Shown: piece after piece, positions 45,564-52,870 of the stretch
Layout: each line of letters opens with the position of its first letter
Numbering within the stretch: position 1 is the stretch's first letter
Origin: Desulfobulbaceae bacterium
GTDB taxonomy: Bacteria; Desulfobacterota; Desulfobulbia; Desulfobulbales; SURF-16
DNA: 64,000 bases
Reading direction: 5' to 3'
NCBI GenBank assembly: GCA_023230525.1
Contig: JALNXE010000004.1
Span: forward strand, 1-64,000
Made by a program: the position numbers and the translations under genes
Notes under the pieces: model-generated
What the model saw: the letters and a program-made list of their open reading frames with translations, nothing else
Database searches by the model: none
What the model was told of the DNA's origin: nothing

Positions 45564-45875
45564 ATGATGATTGAGGATTTCGGTTTTACCGGGGTGGATG
45601 AGCAGGCCATCAAAAAAGAAAAGGCCAGGGCCCGGGACCTGCGCGGAACATCCTGGTGGAAAAACAAAATTGCGGCGGGCATTTGCTACTATTGCGGCAG
45701 GAAATTTCCGGCAAAAGAGCTGACCATGGACCATCTGATTCCCCTGGCCCGGGGAGGAACGAGCAGCAAAGGCAACATCGTTGCCGCCTGCAAGGAGTGC
45801 AATACCCGGAAAAAAACACTTCTGCCCATGGAGTGGGAGGAGTATATGACAAGCCTTGACCGCCCTGGGCGCTGA
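45564..45875 (+). CDS. HNH endonuclease family protein
   Basis: 103 residues (start at 45564 or the next ATG 45567). Zinc-finger HNH nuclease: CYYCG, the LTMDHLIPLARGGTSSKGN catalytic segment with His and Asn, and CKECNTRKK. The N-terminal 30 residues are charged and helical. Small stand-alone HNH proteins of this kind occur widely with poorly known roles. Convergent with pfkA. Confidence 0.85.
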   Translation: MMIEDFGFTGVDEQAIKKEKARARDLRGTSWWKNKIAAGICYYCGRKFPAKELTMDHLIPLARGGTSSKGNIVAACKECNTRKKTLLPMEWEEYMTSLDRPGR

Positions 45876-45970
45876 CGCGACACGGGCCACCGGGCCGCCG
45901 CAGCTGGTAAAATGCAAAAACGGCCGGCCTTGCGGCCATGAGCACAGAGACCTGCCTCCCTGGGCTTGTC

Positions 45971-47059
45971 TTACCCGCCGAAACAGATGCCGATTTCCCG
46001 GGCGGTCAGCACCTTATCGCTGTCCAGCGGCACTTTTTTGCGGCTTTTTATGGCATCGGCCAGGGGAACGGAGCACATCTGGTCTCCTGACAGGGCAACC
46101 ATCTGATCATAACTTTCACTCTCCACCAGACGAACCGCGGTGGCGCCAAAGCGCAGGGCCAGCAGCCGGTCAAAGGTGGTGGGTGAGCCGCCGCGCTGCA
46201 GATGGCCGAGCACCAGGGACCTGGTGTCTTTCCCCGTCCGTTTATTGATTTCTTTGGCCACCCATTCGCCGATTCCCCCCAGCACCTTCTCGGACCGGCC
46301 GAGCTCACCATTGGCCTTATAAATGGTTTCCTGGTCGATGGCCCTTGCCCCTTCCGCCACGACAACGATGTCATAATGCTTGTCCAGCAGTTCATTGTCG
46401 TTGATCTTTTCACAGACTATATCGAGATCAAAGGGGATTTCCGGAATAAGGATCACATCGGCTCCGCCAGAGATGCCGGAATTCAAGGCGATCCAGCCGG
46501 AATCCCGGCCCATGACCTCAACCACCATTACCCGGTCATGGGATTTGGCAGTTGAATGGAGTTTGTCCAGGGCCTCTGTTGCCGTGGAAACAGCGGTATC
46601 AAAACCAAAGGTCAACTGCGTTGCCAGCAGATCATTATCAATGGTTTTCGGAACGCCGATAACCGGCATGCCTTTTTCTATGGCAAAGCGATGGGCGATT
46701 TCCAGGCTGCCGTCTCCGCCAACCGCAATGTGGCATGAAAAATTCATGCGGAGGAAATTTCTCATGATCCGATCGGAAACGTCACGGATATGGAACTCTC
46801 CGGCCAGGTTTTCAACAGGCATGGCAAAGGGATTTCCTTTATTGGTTGAACCCAGTATCGTTCCTCCGGTGGGGGTGATGTCCGCCACATCATCAGGCCG
46901 CAATCTGACCAGTTCGTCCTTATCCAGCAGGCCGAGATATCCCTGGCGGCTGCCGTAAACCTCCCAGCCCCTGGAGTTGGAGGCCATGACAACTGCATAG
47001 ATGACGGCATTCAGGCCTGGTGCGTCTCCACCACCGGTTGAAATAACAATTTTTTTCAT
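45971..47059 (-). CDS. pfkA: 6-phosphofructokinase (group III type signature)
   Basis: 362 residues, PfkA family. The substrate motif PKTIDND has Lys138, as in PPi-dependent and group III enzymes, whereas GGDGS (114-118) has Gly at the position where strictly PPi-dependent enzymes have Asp. This mixed pattern is that of group III ATP-PFKs, so the phosphoryl donor is probably ATP, but PPi use cannot be excluded. MGRDSGWIAL and GHLQRGGSPTTFDR complete the active site. A family II pyrophosphatase lies far upstream. Glycolysis enzyme, monocistronic. Confidence 0.92.
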   Translation of the reverse strand: MKKIVISTGGGDAPGLNAVIYAVVMASNSRGWEVYGSRQGYLGLLDKDELVRLRPDDVADITPTGGTILGSTNKGNPFAMPVENLAGEFHIRDVSDRIMRNFLRMNFSCHIAVGGDGSLEIAHRFAIEKGMPVIGVPKTIDNDLLATQLTFGFDTAVSTATEALDKLHSTAKSHDRVMVVEVMGRDSGWIALNSGISGGADVILIPEIPFDLDIVCEKINDNELLDKHYDIVVVAEGARAIDQETIYKANGELGRSEKVLGGIGEWVAKEINKRTGKDTRSLVLGHLQRGGSPTTFDRLLALRFGATAVRLVESESYDQMVALSGDQMCSVPLADAIKSRKKVPLDSDKVLTAREIGICFGG

Positions 47060-47183
47060 CGCCTATCCCTGATTGATTGTTAAGAAAAAAATATCCATCA
47101 ATTTATTTCTGATTATAGAGGGTTAGATCCGCCCATGCAAACAATAGTCGCGGGTTTTTCATTTTTAGCCGGTGACCATTATA

Positions 47184-47212
47184 TTGACTTATAGCGTTTT
47201 ATTACTTATTAT
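47184..47212 (+). promoter_or_regulatory. possible sigma70 promoter for the HesB-like gene
   Basis: TTGACT (47184-47189), a 17-base spacer, and TATTAT (47207-47212), about 170 bases upstream of the HesB-like start. The intervening leader is very AT-rich with no other feature seen. Confidence 0.55.
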
Positions 47213-47380
47213 TTGAATAAACATTACTATCTGATTTTTTTTCGAGTAAGGTGAAAAAAATTTGCGGCAGCTTTGCAAGTCTGAACAATGTTGTTTTTAA
47301 AAAAATTTAACCTGAAATTCTCAATTCGTCATTTTTAGATATTTCAACTCATTTTCAATTTTTCCAGGAGGTTTGCAATC

Positions 47381-47710
47381 ATGTTGAATGTTACAGCGTT
47401 GGCCATTAAAAATCTGAAAGCATATCTGGAGCAGAATAATATTGATTCTGCCATCCGGATTGCCTTGATGCAGGGTGGCTGATCCGGGCCATCCCTTGGC
47501 TTGGCTCTGGATGAGCCAAAAAACACCGACAAGGTTTTTGATCAGGATAATTTAAAATTTCTGGTTGAATCAAGTTTACTGAACACCTGCGGCACCATCA
47601 AGGTTGATTTCATTGATGCCGGTCCACGATCAGGATTTGCCATTTCTTCCAGCATGCCGCTGGGCGGTGGTTCCTCCTGCGGATCATGCGGCAGCAGCTG
47701 CGGCACCTGA
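47381..47710 (+). CDS. IscA/HesB-like selenoprotein (in-frame UGA)
   Basis: 109 residues read through an in-frame TGA at 47480-47482 (residue 34). The N-terminal MLNVTALAIKNLKAYLEQ and IRIALMQGG lead to U-SGPSLGLALDEPK; the family has Cys at this position (GGCSGPSLGL). The sequence continues with no frame change through TCGTIKVDFIDAGPRSGF to a Cys/Gly-rich tail SSCGSCGSSCGT. Strong ribosome binding site AGGAGG 9 bases before the ATG, and a strong terminator after the stop, fit one gene. HesB-like selenoproteins are a known anaerobe family of A-type Fe-S carrier relatives with unclear role. Confidence 0.87.
47487..47517 (+). promoter_or_regulatory. candidate SECIS hairpin in the HesB-like gene
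   Basis: GGC-CATCC (47487-47494) can pair with GGATG-A-GCC (47509-47517) with one bulged base and a 14-base loop, starting 5 bases after the TGA. The apical loop is less canonical than that in the cytochrome gene, so this fold is tentative even though Sec at the site is likely. Confidence 0.5.
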
Positions 47711-47727
47711 TGGTAGAATAAAAGCAA

Positions 47728-47765
47728 AAAAAAGCCTCGCCTTTGGCGGGGCTTTTTTTTTGCTT
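47728..47765 (+). terminator. rho-independent terminator after the HesB-like gene
   Basis: A run of A, stem AGCCTCGCC and GGCGGGGCT around a TTT loop, then nine T: a strong intrinsic terminator. Confidence 0.93.
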
Positions 47766-47907
47766 CCATCCTCCTTTATTTAGCAAAGCACAACGGACTG
47801 CAGAAGAACAAAGGTGAACTGCCCAGCGGTTTTATTATTCTGGACGAAATTACTACTCTGCTCCCCACCAAACAGGCGGCGAAATAGATTATTCGCTCTT
47901 TTGATTT

Positions 47908-49068
47908 ATGAAAATTCACGAATACCAGGCCAAGGAACTCTTCCGCCGCTACGCCATCCCAGTGCCCGAGGGCGGCGTGGCCGCCACGCTCGATGAGGCG
48001 TTGGCTGTCGCCGATACCCTGCCTGGCTATCCGCTGGTGATCAAGGCCCAGATCCATGCCGGGGGCCGGGGCAGGGCCGGCGGCGTGAAATTTGCCGCCA
48101 ACCGTGATGAGCTGCAGCGGCGGGCCTGCAAAATCCTCGGCATGACCCTGGTCACACCCCAGACCGGCCCGGAGGGTCGCCTGGTGCAAAGGGTGCTGGT
48201 CGAGCAGGCGGCGGACATCGGCCGGGAGCTCTATCTCTCGCTGCTGACGGACCGGGCCACCGCGTCAATTGTCATCATGGCAGGCTCCGCCGGCGGCATG
48301 GATATCGAGAAAACCGCCGCCACCATGCCGGACAAATTCATCAAGGTGCAGGTGAACCCCCTGCAGGGCCTGCAACCCCATCATATCCGCCAGGTATTGT
48401 TTGGTCTTGGTATCCCGCCGGACACCATGAAGCAGTGGCCGGCCCTGCTTGCCGCACTCTATCGTCTTTTTGTGGAAAACGATTGCTTGCTTGTCGAGAT
48501 TAATCCGCTGATCATTACCGGCGCAGGGTCACCCCTGGCGGTGGACGCCAAGATTGAGCTGGACGACAACGCCCTTTTCCGTCATGCTGATCTGCTGACA
48601 TATCGCGACCTTCATGAAGAGGACCCGCTTGAAACCAGGGCCAGGGAATATAACCTCAACTATATCAGGCTCTCGGGCAATGTCGGCGTTATGGTAAATG
48701 GGGCGGGACTTGCCATGGCAACCATGGACATCATTAAAAAAGCCGGGGCCGAGCCGGCCAATTTCCTGGATGTGGGGGGCGGGACCACCGCGGAGATGGT
48801 GGAAAAAGGCTTTGCGATCATTTTAAGCGATCAGAACGTGACGGGGATACTGGTTAATATCTTCGGCGGCATCCTCCGCTGTGACGTTCTGGCCCGCGGC
48901 ATCGTTGAAGCGGCGAACAAGTGCGGGATTAGCGTGCCGTTGCTGATCCGCATGGAAGGCACCAATGTGGAACAGGGCCGGAAAATTCTCGCCGACTCCG
49001 GACTGCCGCTGATAACCGCTGTGGATCTGGCCGATGCCGCGGCCAAGGTGGCGGAGATGGTTGCATGA
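47908..49068 (+). CDS. sucC: succinyl-CoA synthetase beta subunit
   Basis: 386 residues. ATP-grasp domain at the N-terminus (MKIHEYQAKELFRRYAIPVP) with KAQIHAGGRGRAGGVK; CoA-ligase domain with NGAGLAMATMDIIKKAGAEP and GGTTAEMVEKGF. Forms or cleaves succinyl-CoA with ADP or GDP. It overlaps sucD by four bases. In this lineage the enzyme may run in either direction in propionate or acetate metabolism. Confidence 0.95.
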   Translation: MKIHEYQAKELFRRYAIPVPEGGVAATLDEALAVADTLPGYPLVIKAQIHAGGRGRAGGVKFAANRDELQRRACKILGMTLVTPQTGPEGRLVQRVLVEQAADIGRELYLSLLTDRATASIVIMAGSAGGMDIEKTAATMPDKFIKVQVNPLQGLQPHHIRQVLFGLGIPPDTMKQWPALLAALYRLFVENDCLLVEINPLIITGAGSPLAVDAKIELDDNALFRHADLLTYRDLHEEDPLETRAREYNLNYIRLSGNVGVMVNGAGLAMATMDIIKKAGAEPANFLDVGGGTTAEMVEKGFAIILSDQNVTGILVNIFGGILRCDVLARGIVEAANKCGISVPLLIRMEGTNVEQGRKILADSGLPLITAVDLADAAAKVAEMVA

Positions 49069-49943
49069 GCATATTTGTCGATCAGTCAACCCGTCTTATC
49101 GTGCAGGGCATCACCGGCAGGGAAGGGCGGTTTCATACCCGGCAGTGCCTGGACTACGGCACAAAGATCGTGGCCGGCGTCACTCCGGGCAAGGGCGGCA
49201 CTGAGGTGAGCGGCATTCCGGTTTTTAACACGGTGCGGGAGGCGGTTGCCCGCACGGAGGCCAATACCAGCATGATTTTCGTGCCTCCGGCCTTTGCCGC
49301 GGACGCCATCTGCGAGGCGGCTGATGCCGGGGTGCAGCTCATCATCTGCATCACCGAGGGTATCCCGCTGCTTGACGTGCTCAAGGTGAAACATTACCTG
49401 ACCCTGACCCAAACCCGGCTCATCGGCCCCAATTGTCCGGGCATCATCAGCCCCGGCCTGTGCAAGGCGGGCATCATGCCAGGAGCGATCCACCTGCCGG
49501 GAGGCTCCATCGGCGTGGTCTCCCGTTCCGGCACCCTGACCTATGAGGTGGTGCACCAGCTGACCCGCCAGGGCATCGGCCAGACCACCTGCATCGGCAT
49601 CGGCGGCGATCCGGTGGCCGGCACCTCCTTTATTGACTGCCTGGCCGCGTTTGAGCGGGATGCGGCAACCAGGGGCATGGTCATGGTCGGGGAAATCGGC
49701 GGCAGTGCCGAGGAGGATGCCGCGGTATATGTGCAGCAAAATGTGACAAAACCCGTGGTGGGATTTGTCGCCGGACTCACCGCCCCGCCGGGCCGCAGGA
49801 TGGGCCATGCCGGCGCCATTGTCAGCGGCGGCAGCGGCACAGCCCAGGGGAAAATCGCCGCCATGCGTGCCGGCGGCCTCCATGTCTGTGAGGATCTGGG
49901 CCGACTGGGGGAATTCTGCAAGGAAATTTTCAGCCAAACATAG
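49065..49943 (+). CDS. sucD: succinyl-CoA synthetase alpha subunit
   Basis: 292 residues. CoA-binding N-terminus (IVQGITGREGRFHTRQCL) and the phosphohistidine in RRMGHAGAIVSGGSGTA near residue 245. LIGPNCPGIISPG is conserved. Its stop is immediately followed by a decayed decarboxylase remnant. Confidence 0.96.
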   Translation: MSIFVDQSTRLIVQGITGREGRFHTRQCLDYGTKIVAGVTPGKGGTEVSGIPVFNTVREAVARTEANTSMIFVPPAFAADAICEAADAGVQLIICITEGIPLLDVLKVKHYLTLTQTRLIGPNCPGIISPGLCKAGIMPGAIHLPGGSIGVVSRSGTLTYEVVHQLTRQGIGQTTCIGIGGDPVAGTSFIDCLAAFERDAATRGMVMVGEIGGSAEEDAAVYVQQNVTKPVVGFVAGLTAPPGRRMGHAGAIVSGGSGTAQGKIAAMRAGGLHVCEDLGRLGEFCKEIFSQT

Positions 49944-49944
49944 C

Positions 49945-50045
49945 AATTTCCTGCTGCTGCATGCCATGGCCCCAACGTGACCGGCGTTATCGGCTCCGCC
50001 ATTGCCGCCGGTGTTCTCTGGTCGGCCCTGGGCAAGTTTCAGCAA
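49945..50045 (+). pseudogene. remnant of a Na+-translocating decarboxylase beta subunit (OadB/GcdB/MmdB family)
   Basis: Directly after sucD, NFLLLHAMAP and, after a one-base shift, NVTGVIGSAIAAGVLWS match the C-terminus of Na+-pumping decarboxylase beta subunits (family form NFLLMHAMGPNVAGVIGSA). The sequence ATGGCCCCAAC appears to lack one G relative to ATGGGCCCCAAC. Only about 30 residues remain; the rest of the gene is gone. It marks a deletion or rearrangement next to the tRNA-Leu integration site. The intact neighbour, succinyl-CoA synthetase, is metabolically related to such decarboxylases. Confidence 0.72.
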
Positions 50046-50110
50046 TTTATCTCCATCATTTGCCGCTTGCCAACCTGCCTGCAATATGCTAAAAATGCTT
50101 TCAAAATTAT

Positions 50111-50199
50111 GCCCGGATGGCGGAATAGGTAGACGCAAGGGACTTAAAATCCCTCGATCCTTAGTGATTGTGCGAGTTCGATTCTCGCTCCGGGCACCA
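50111..50199 (+). tRNA. tRNA-Leu (anticodon UAA)
   Basis: Full cloverleaf by eye: acceptor stem GCCCGGA/TCCGGGC, a long variable arm typical of class II tRNAs, anticodon stem AGGGA/TCCCT around CTTAAAA (anticodon TAA at 50145-50147), TψC arm CGAGTTCGATTCTCG, and an encoded CCA end. An integrase gene starts 150 bases downstream, so its 3' end is the likely attachment site. Confidence 0.96.
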
Positions 50200-50205
50200 C
50201 AAATA

Positions 50206-50247
50206 AAAGGCTTTACCCTAATAAATAAAGGGTTTAAGCCTTTTTTT
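50206..50247 (+). terminator. rho-independent terminator after tRNA-Leu
   Basis: AAAGGCTTTACCC and GGGTTTAAGCCTTT pair around an AT-rich loop, followed by seven T. It lies inside the presumed element, between attachment site and integrase. Confidence 0.8.
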
Positions 50248-50349
50248 CTTTTCTGGTCCCCTAATATTTCTTTGACTTATTCTGATTTATGATGCTATTA
50301 TTTGCTCTATTGAGTGGAACAAAAATGGAACAAAAATAAAGCGGAAATC

Positions 50350-51402
50350 ATGGCCAGAATCATCGCCAGAAAAGGCAAGAAGAAAACCACATTTACCGTC
50401 ACTGTTCGCGTTAAAGGCTATGAATCTGTAAGCCGCACCTTCGACACGAAAGGAGAGGCACGCACATGGGCTGCGGAAGTGGAATCGGAAATGAAAGGGC
50501 GCCGGTTTAAAGACCCCCGCCGCGCAAATCTAACATTCGAAGATGTCTTGACCCGTTACCTTGAGACGGTAACAATCAAGAAAGCCCGCACCACACAAGA
50601 GCGGGAGCGGCGAATTGCCAAAGTTCTCAAACTTAACATCGGTGGGGATACACTGCTCCCTGACATAACCCCATCGGTTGTCGCAAACTACAGGGATAAA
50701 CGGCTCACTACAGTCTCTTCGTACGCAGTGCGCCTGGAGCTGGCCCTTCTTTCCCATCTTTTCAAAAAGGCACACAAAGAATGGGAATTACCTATCGAAA
50801 ATCCGGTCGACGCCATTGAGCGCCCGAAGGTGCCGAAAGGCAGGATAATTTTCCTTAAAGAGGAAGAAGCCGTGAGGCTGTTGAAGGCTTGCCGGACCAG
50901 CAAGAATAAAATGCTCTATCCCTATGTCTTGGTTTTACTTCACAGCGCCATGCGACCAAGTGAAGCCGCTGGTCTGCGCTGGAATCAGATTGATATGGCC
51001 AGCCGGTCTCTGACTCTCTATATCACCAAAAACGAACCACGTACCGTCCCCCTGACAAAGGCCGTCGTCGCTGCACTTCAGGAGATCAAAAACGAAAATG
51101 GAGACAATGAATTTGTTTTTTTAAAAGGGGAAGGGAAGAGCGAGCAGGCCCGAAACATTCCGTCTTCCAGATTCAGGCCCGCGTTTGACAAGGCTCGCGC
51201 CCGAGCAGGATTAGAGACACTGCACATGCACGACCTACGCCATACAGCCGCCAGCCACATGTTGATGGCAGGCACTGACCTTCGTACCTTGGCGGCTATC
51301 CTCGGACACAGCACCCTGCAGATGGTACTGCGTTATACCCATCTACTCGATGAACATAAGCTTAACGCCGTAGATCGCATAAGCTCCTTCGGTATTAAAT
51401 GA
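50350..51402 (+). CDS. int: tyrosine recombinase / integrase
   Basis: 350 residues from the ATG at 50350 (MARIIARKGKK). Arm-type N-terminal domain, core-binding domain (about 60-155), and catalytic domain with the full set: R202 (HSAMRPSEAAGLRW), H294-x-x-R297 (HMHDLRHTAASH), H320 (LGHSTLQ) and nucleophile Y329 (LRYTHL). Adjacent to tRNA-Leu in the same direction, as for integrases that target tRNA 3' ends. It also has the long N-terminal extension seen in island integrases. Confidence 0.96.
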   Translation: MARIIARKGKKKTTFTVTVRVKGYESVSRTFDTKGEARTWAAEVESEMKGRRFKDPRRANLTFEDVLTRYLETVTIKKARTTQERERRIAKVLKLNIGGDTLLPDITPSVVANYRDKRLTTVSSYAVRLELALLSHLFKKAHKEWELPIENPVDAIERPKVPKGRIIFLKEEEAVRLLKACRTSKNKMLYPYVLVLLHSAMRPSEAAGLRWNQIDMASRSLTLYITKNEPRTVPLTKAVVAALQEIKNENGDNEFVFLKGEGKSEQARNIPSSRFRPAFDKARARAGLETLHMHDLRHTAASHMLMAGTDLRTLAAILGHSTLQMVLRYTHLLDEHKLNAVDRISSFGIK

Positions 51403-51417
51403 GCCTTGCCGGAGCGG

Positions 51418-51690
51418 TTATTTTGCGGCATCCGCCAGCTTGCTGCCGGCCTTGAACTTGACCACCTTCTTGGCGGCAATCTTGATTTTCTTGCCGGTCT
51501 GAGGATTGCGTCCTTCGCGGGCGGCCCGTTCGGTAACTGAGAATGTACCGAAACCGATCAATGTCACCTTGTCGTCTGCCGCCACGGCATCGCTGATTGC
51601 CGCGAGTACGCTGTCCAAAGCCTTCTCGGCGGCTGCTTTGCTCAAACCACAACTCTTTGCCACTTTTTCGACCAGTTCACCTTTGTTCAT
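51418..51690 (-). CDS. hup: HU family DNA-binding protein
   Basis: 90 residues, a complete HU fold: MNKGELVEKVAKSCGLSKAAA, GFGTFSVTERAAREGRNPQTG and PQTGKKIKIAAKKVVKFKAG, with the DNA-bending proline in NPQTG. It binds and bends DNA nonspecifically. It may be the element's own HU, aiding integrase or transfer, or a chromosomal gene; its setting between the integrase and the conjugation-type operon favours the first. Confidence 0.93.
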   Translation of the reverse strand: MNKGELVEKVAKSCGLSKAAAEKALDSVLAAISDAVAADDKVTLIGFGTFSVTERAAREGRNPQTGKKIKIAAKKVVKFKAGSKLADAAK

Positions 51691-51777
51691 GCGCCCTCCT
51701 GTCTGAATTTGTTAGATGTTTTCATCTGAAAAACCGTACCATTGCTCAGATAGCAAAACCATCTCGCTCTTGCAAGA

Positions 51778-52128
51778 TTATTCTGCATCGGCTCCTTGGC
51801 CTGTTTTCATGAATTCGCTGATTTCACGGGGCGTGTAATAACGAAACCGTATCCGCTTGCTGAGCTTGGACGTGTAGTCGGAAAAGGCCATGACAATTTC
51901 CCGGCCTTCCGTCATCAACTCTTCGCCCTCCTCGTGGGAGATGCCGTCCATCTCGCCGAGTCTTGCCTTGAAATGGGCATAGGCCATGTCGAACTGGCGC
52001 AGGATGTTGAAGAGCGTTGAACCCAGCGGTGAATTGATCTTCAGGACCCGGGAACCCCGCTCCTTGACCATATTGATCTTCTTTTCCTGGATCTCCTGCC
52101 AGGTTGGCCTGATATCTTTTTTCTCCAT
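51778..52128 (-). CDS. uncharacterised mobile-element protein
   Basis: 116 residues starting MEKKDIRPTWQEIQEKK at 52128, with AAGGAGAAG at ribosome-binding distance. Helical, charged, with no membrane segment (ISHEEGEELMTEGREIV, FSDYTSKLSKRIRFRYY). No domain recognised. It is the last of the leftward genes downstream of the coupling ATPase, 19 bases after the membrane protein gene, so probably part of that operon. Confidence 0.65.
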   Translation of the reverse strand: MEKKDIRPTWQEIQEKKINMVKERGSRVLKINSPLGSTLFNILRQFDMAYAHFKARLGEMDGISHEEGEELMTEGREIVMAFSDYTSKLSKRIRFRYYTPREISEFMKTGQGADAE

Positions 52129-52147
52129 CGTCTTCTCCTTCACGTAG

Positions 52148-52864
52148 TTATGCGGAAATACGCTTCGCGTTTCTCTTGAGCCGGCGCCGTTGCCAGAGAT
52201 CAAGGAAATACACCGATCCGTACGGGAAAATGGCCGCCGCCATCATGAGCATGGCGCTCTCGGCGGCCACCGGCAGCAGATGCGGCTTGATCTCGAAGAA
52301 CCCGTAATATATTTTCTCCGCCCTGGACCCACAGTGAGCGGCCACCTTCCAGATATTTTCCGGGGTACTGACTCGAAACAGGACGAGATACACCACATAA
52401 ACCAGAAAGGCCTTGAGCAGCAGGGACATGGCCCGGCCCATAAGCAGGGCGTTGATGCCCTTGCGGGTGATGTTGCCGACATAGTAGCGGCTGATGTAGC
52501 AGCACATTGCGGTGTTGATGATCAGGGCGAGATAGGGGATGGCCCCGAACAGGATATGGCTCATGGTATCGAGTCGCTGGAAGACAAAGGGGAAGAGATA
52601 GAAATGAAAAACCGGAAAGAGCAGCACCAGGGCCAGCCCCTCGTGAAAGCCGCTTTTTACACCGATTTTGAAGAAATCAAGAGTTCGTTCCAGAGTGAGG
52701 AACTCAGCCGGGATATTCTGGCCCTTGCTCTCGATCACATAAAACTGCTGGATCTCTGAGATGGCGCTAAGCAGGTCCTTCGGCTTATAGATCCTGCCGT
52801 TATCAGTGGTGATGATCTGGGCGTTGGTATCGTTTTGTCCTCTGCTTTCTCTGCCGGTCGCCAT
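52148..52864 (-). CDS. multi-pass membrane protein of the conjugation-type operon
   Basis: 238 residues with a soluble N-terminal 70 residues and four predicted membrane helices (about 76-95, 103-123, 138-160, 197-218). Sequence shows no known domain. It starts 6 bases after the HD-protein gene. Position beside a TraD-like ATPase suggests a role in DNA transfer or entry exclusion, but this is context only. Confidence 0.7.
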   Translation of the reverse strand: MATGRESRGQNDTNAQIITTDNGRIYKPKDLLSAISEIQQFYVIESKGQNIPAEFLTLERTLDFFKIGVKSGFHEGLALVLLFPVFHFYLFPFVFQRLDTMSHILFGAIPYLALIINTAMCCYISRYYVGNITRKGINALLMGRAMSLLLKAFLVYVVYLVLFRVSTPENIWKVAAHCGSRAEKIYYGFFEIKPHLLPVAAESAMLMMAAAIFPYGSVYFLDLWQRRRLKRNAKRISA

Positions 52865-52870
52865 GAAATA

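Noticed and set aside
47776..47889. Open frame before sucC reading KNKGELPSGFIILDEITTLL
   Set aside because: It has no start with a ribosome binding site and no recognisable family; possibly a chance frame, not supported as a gene remnant.
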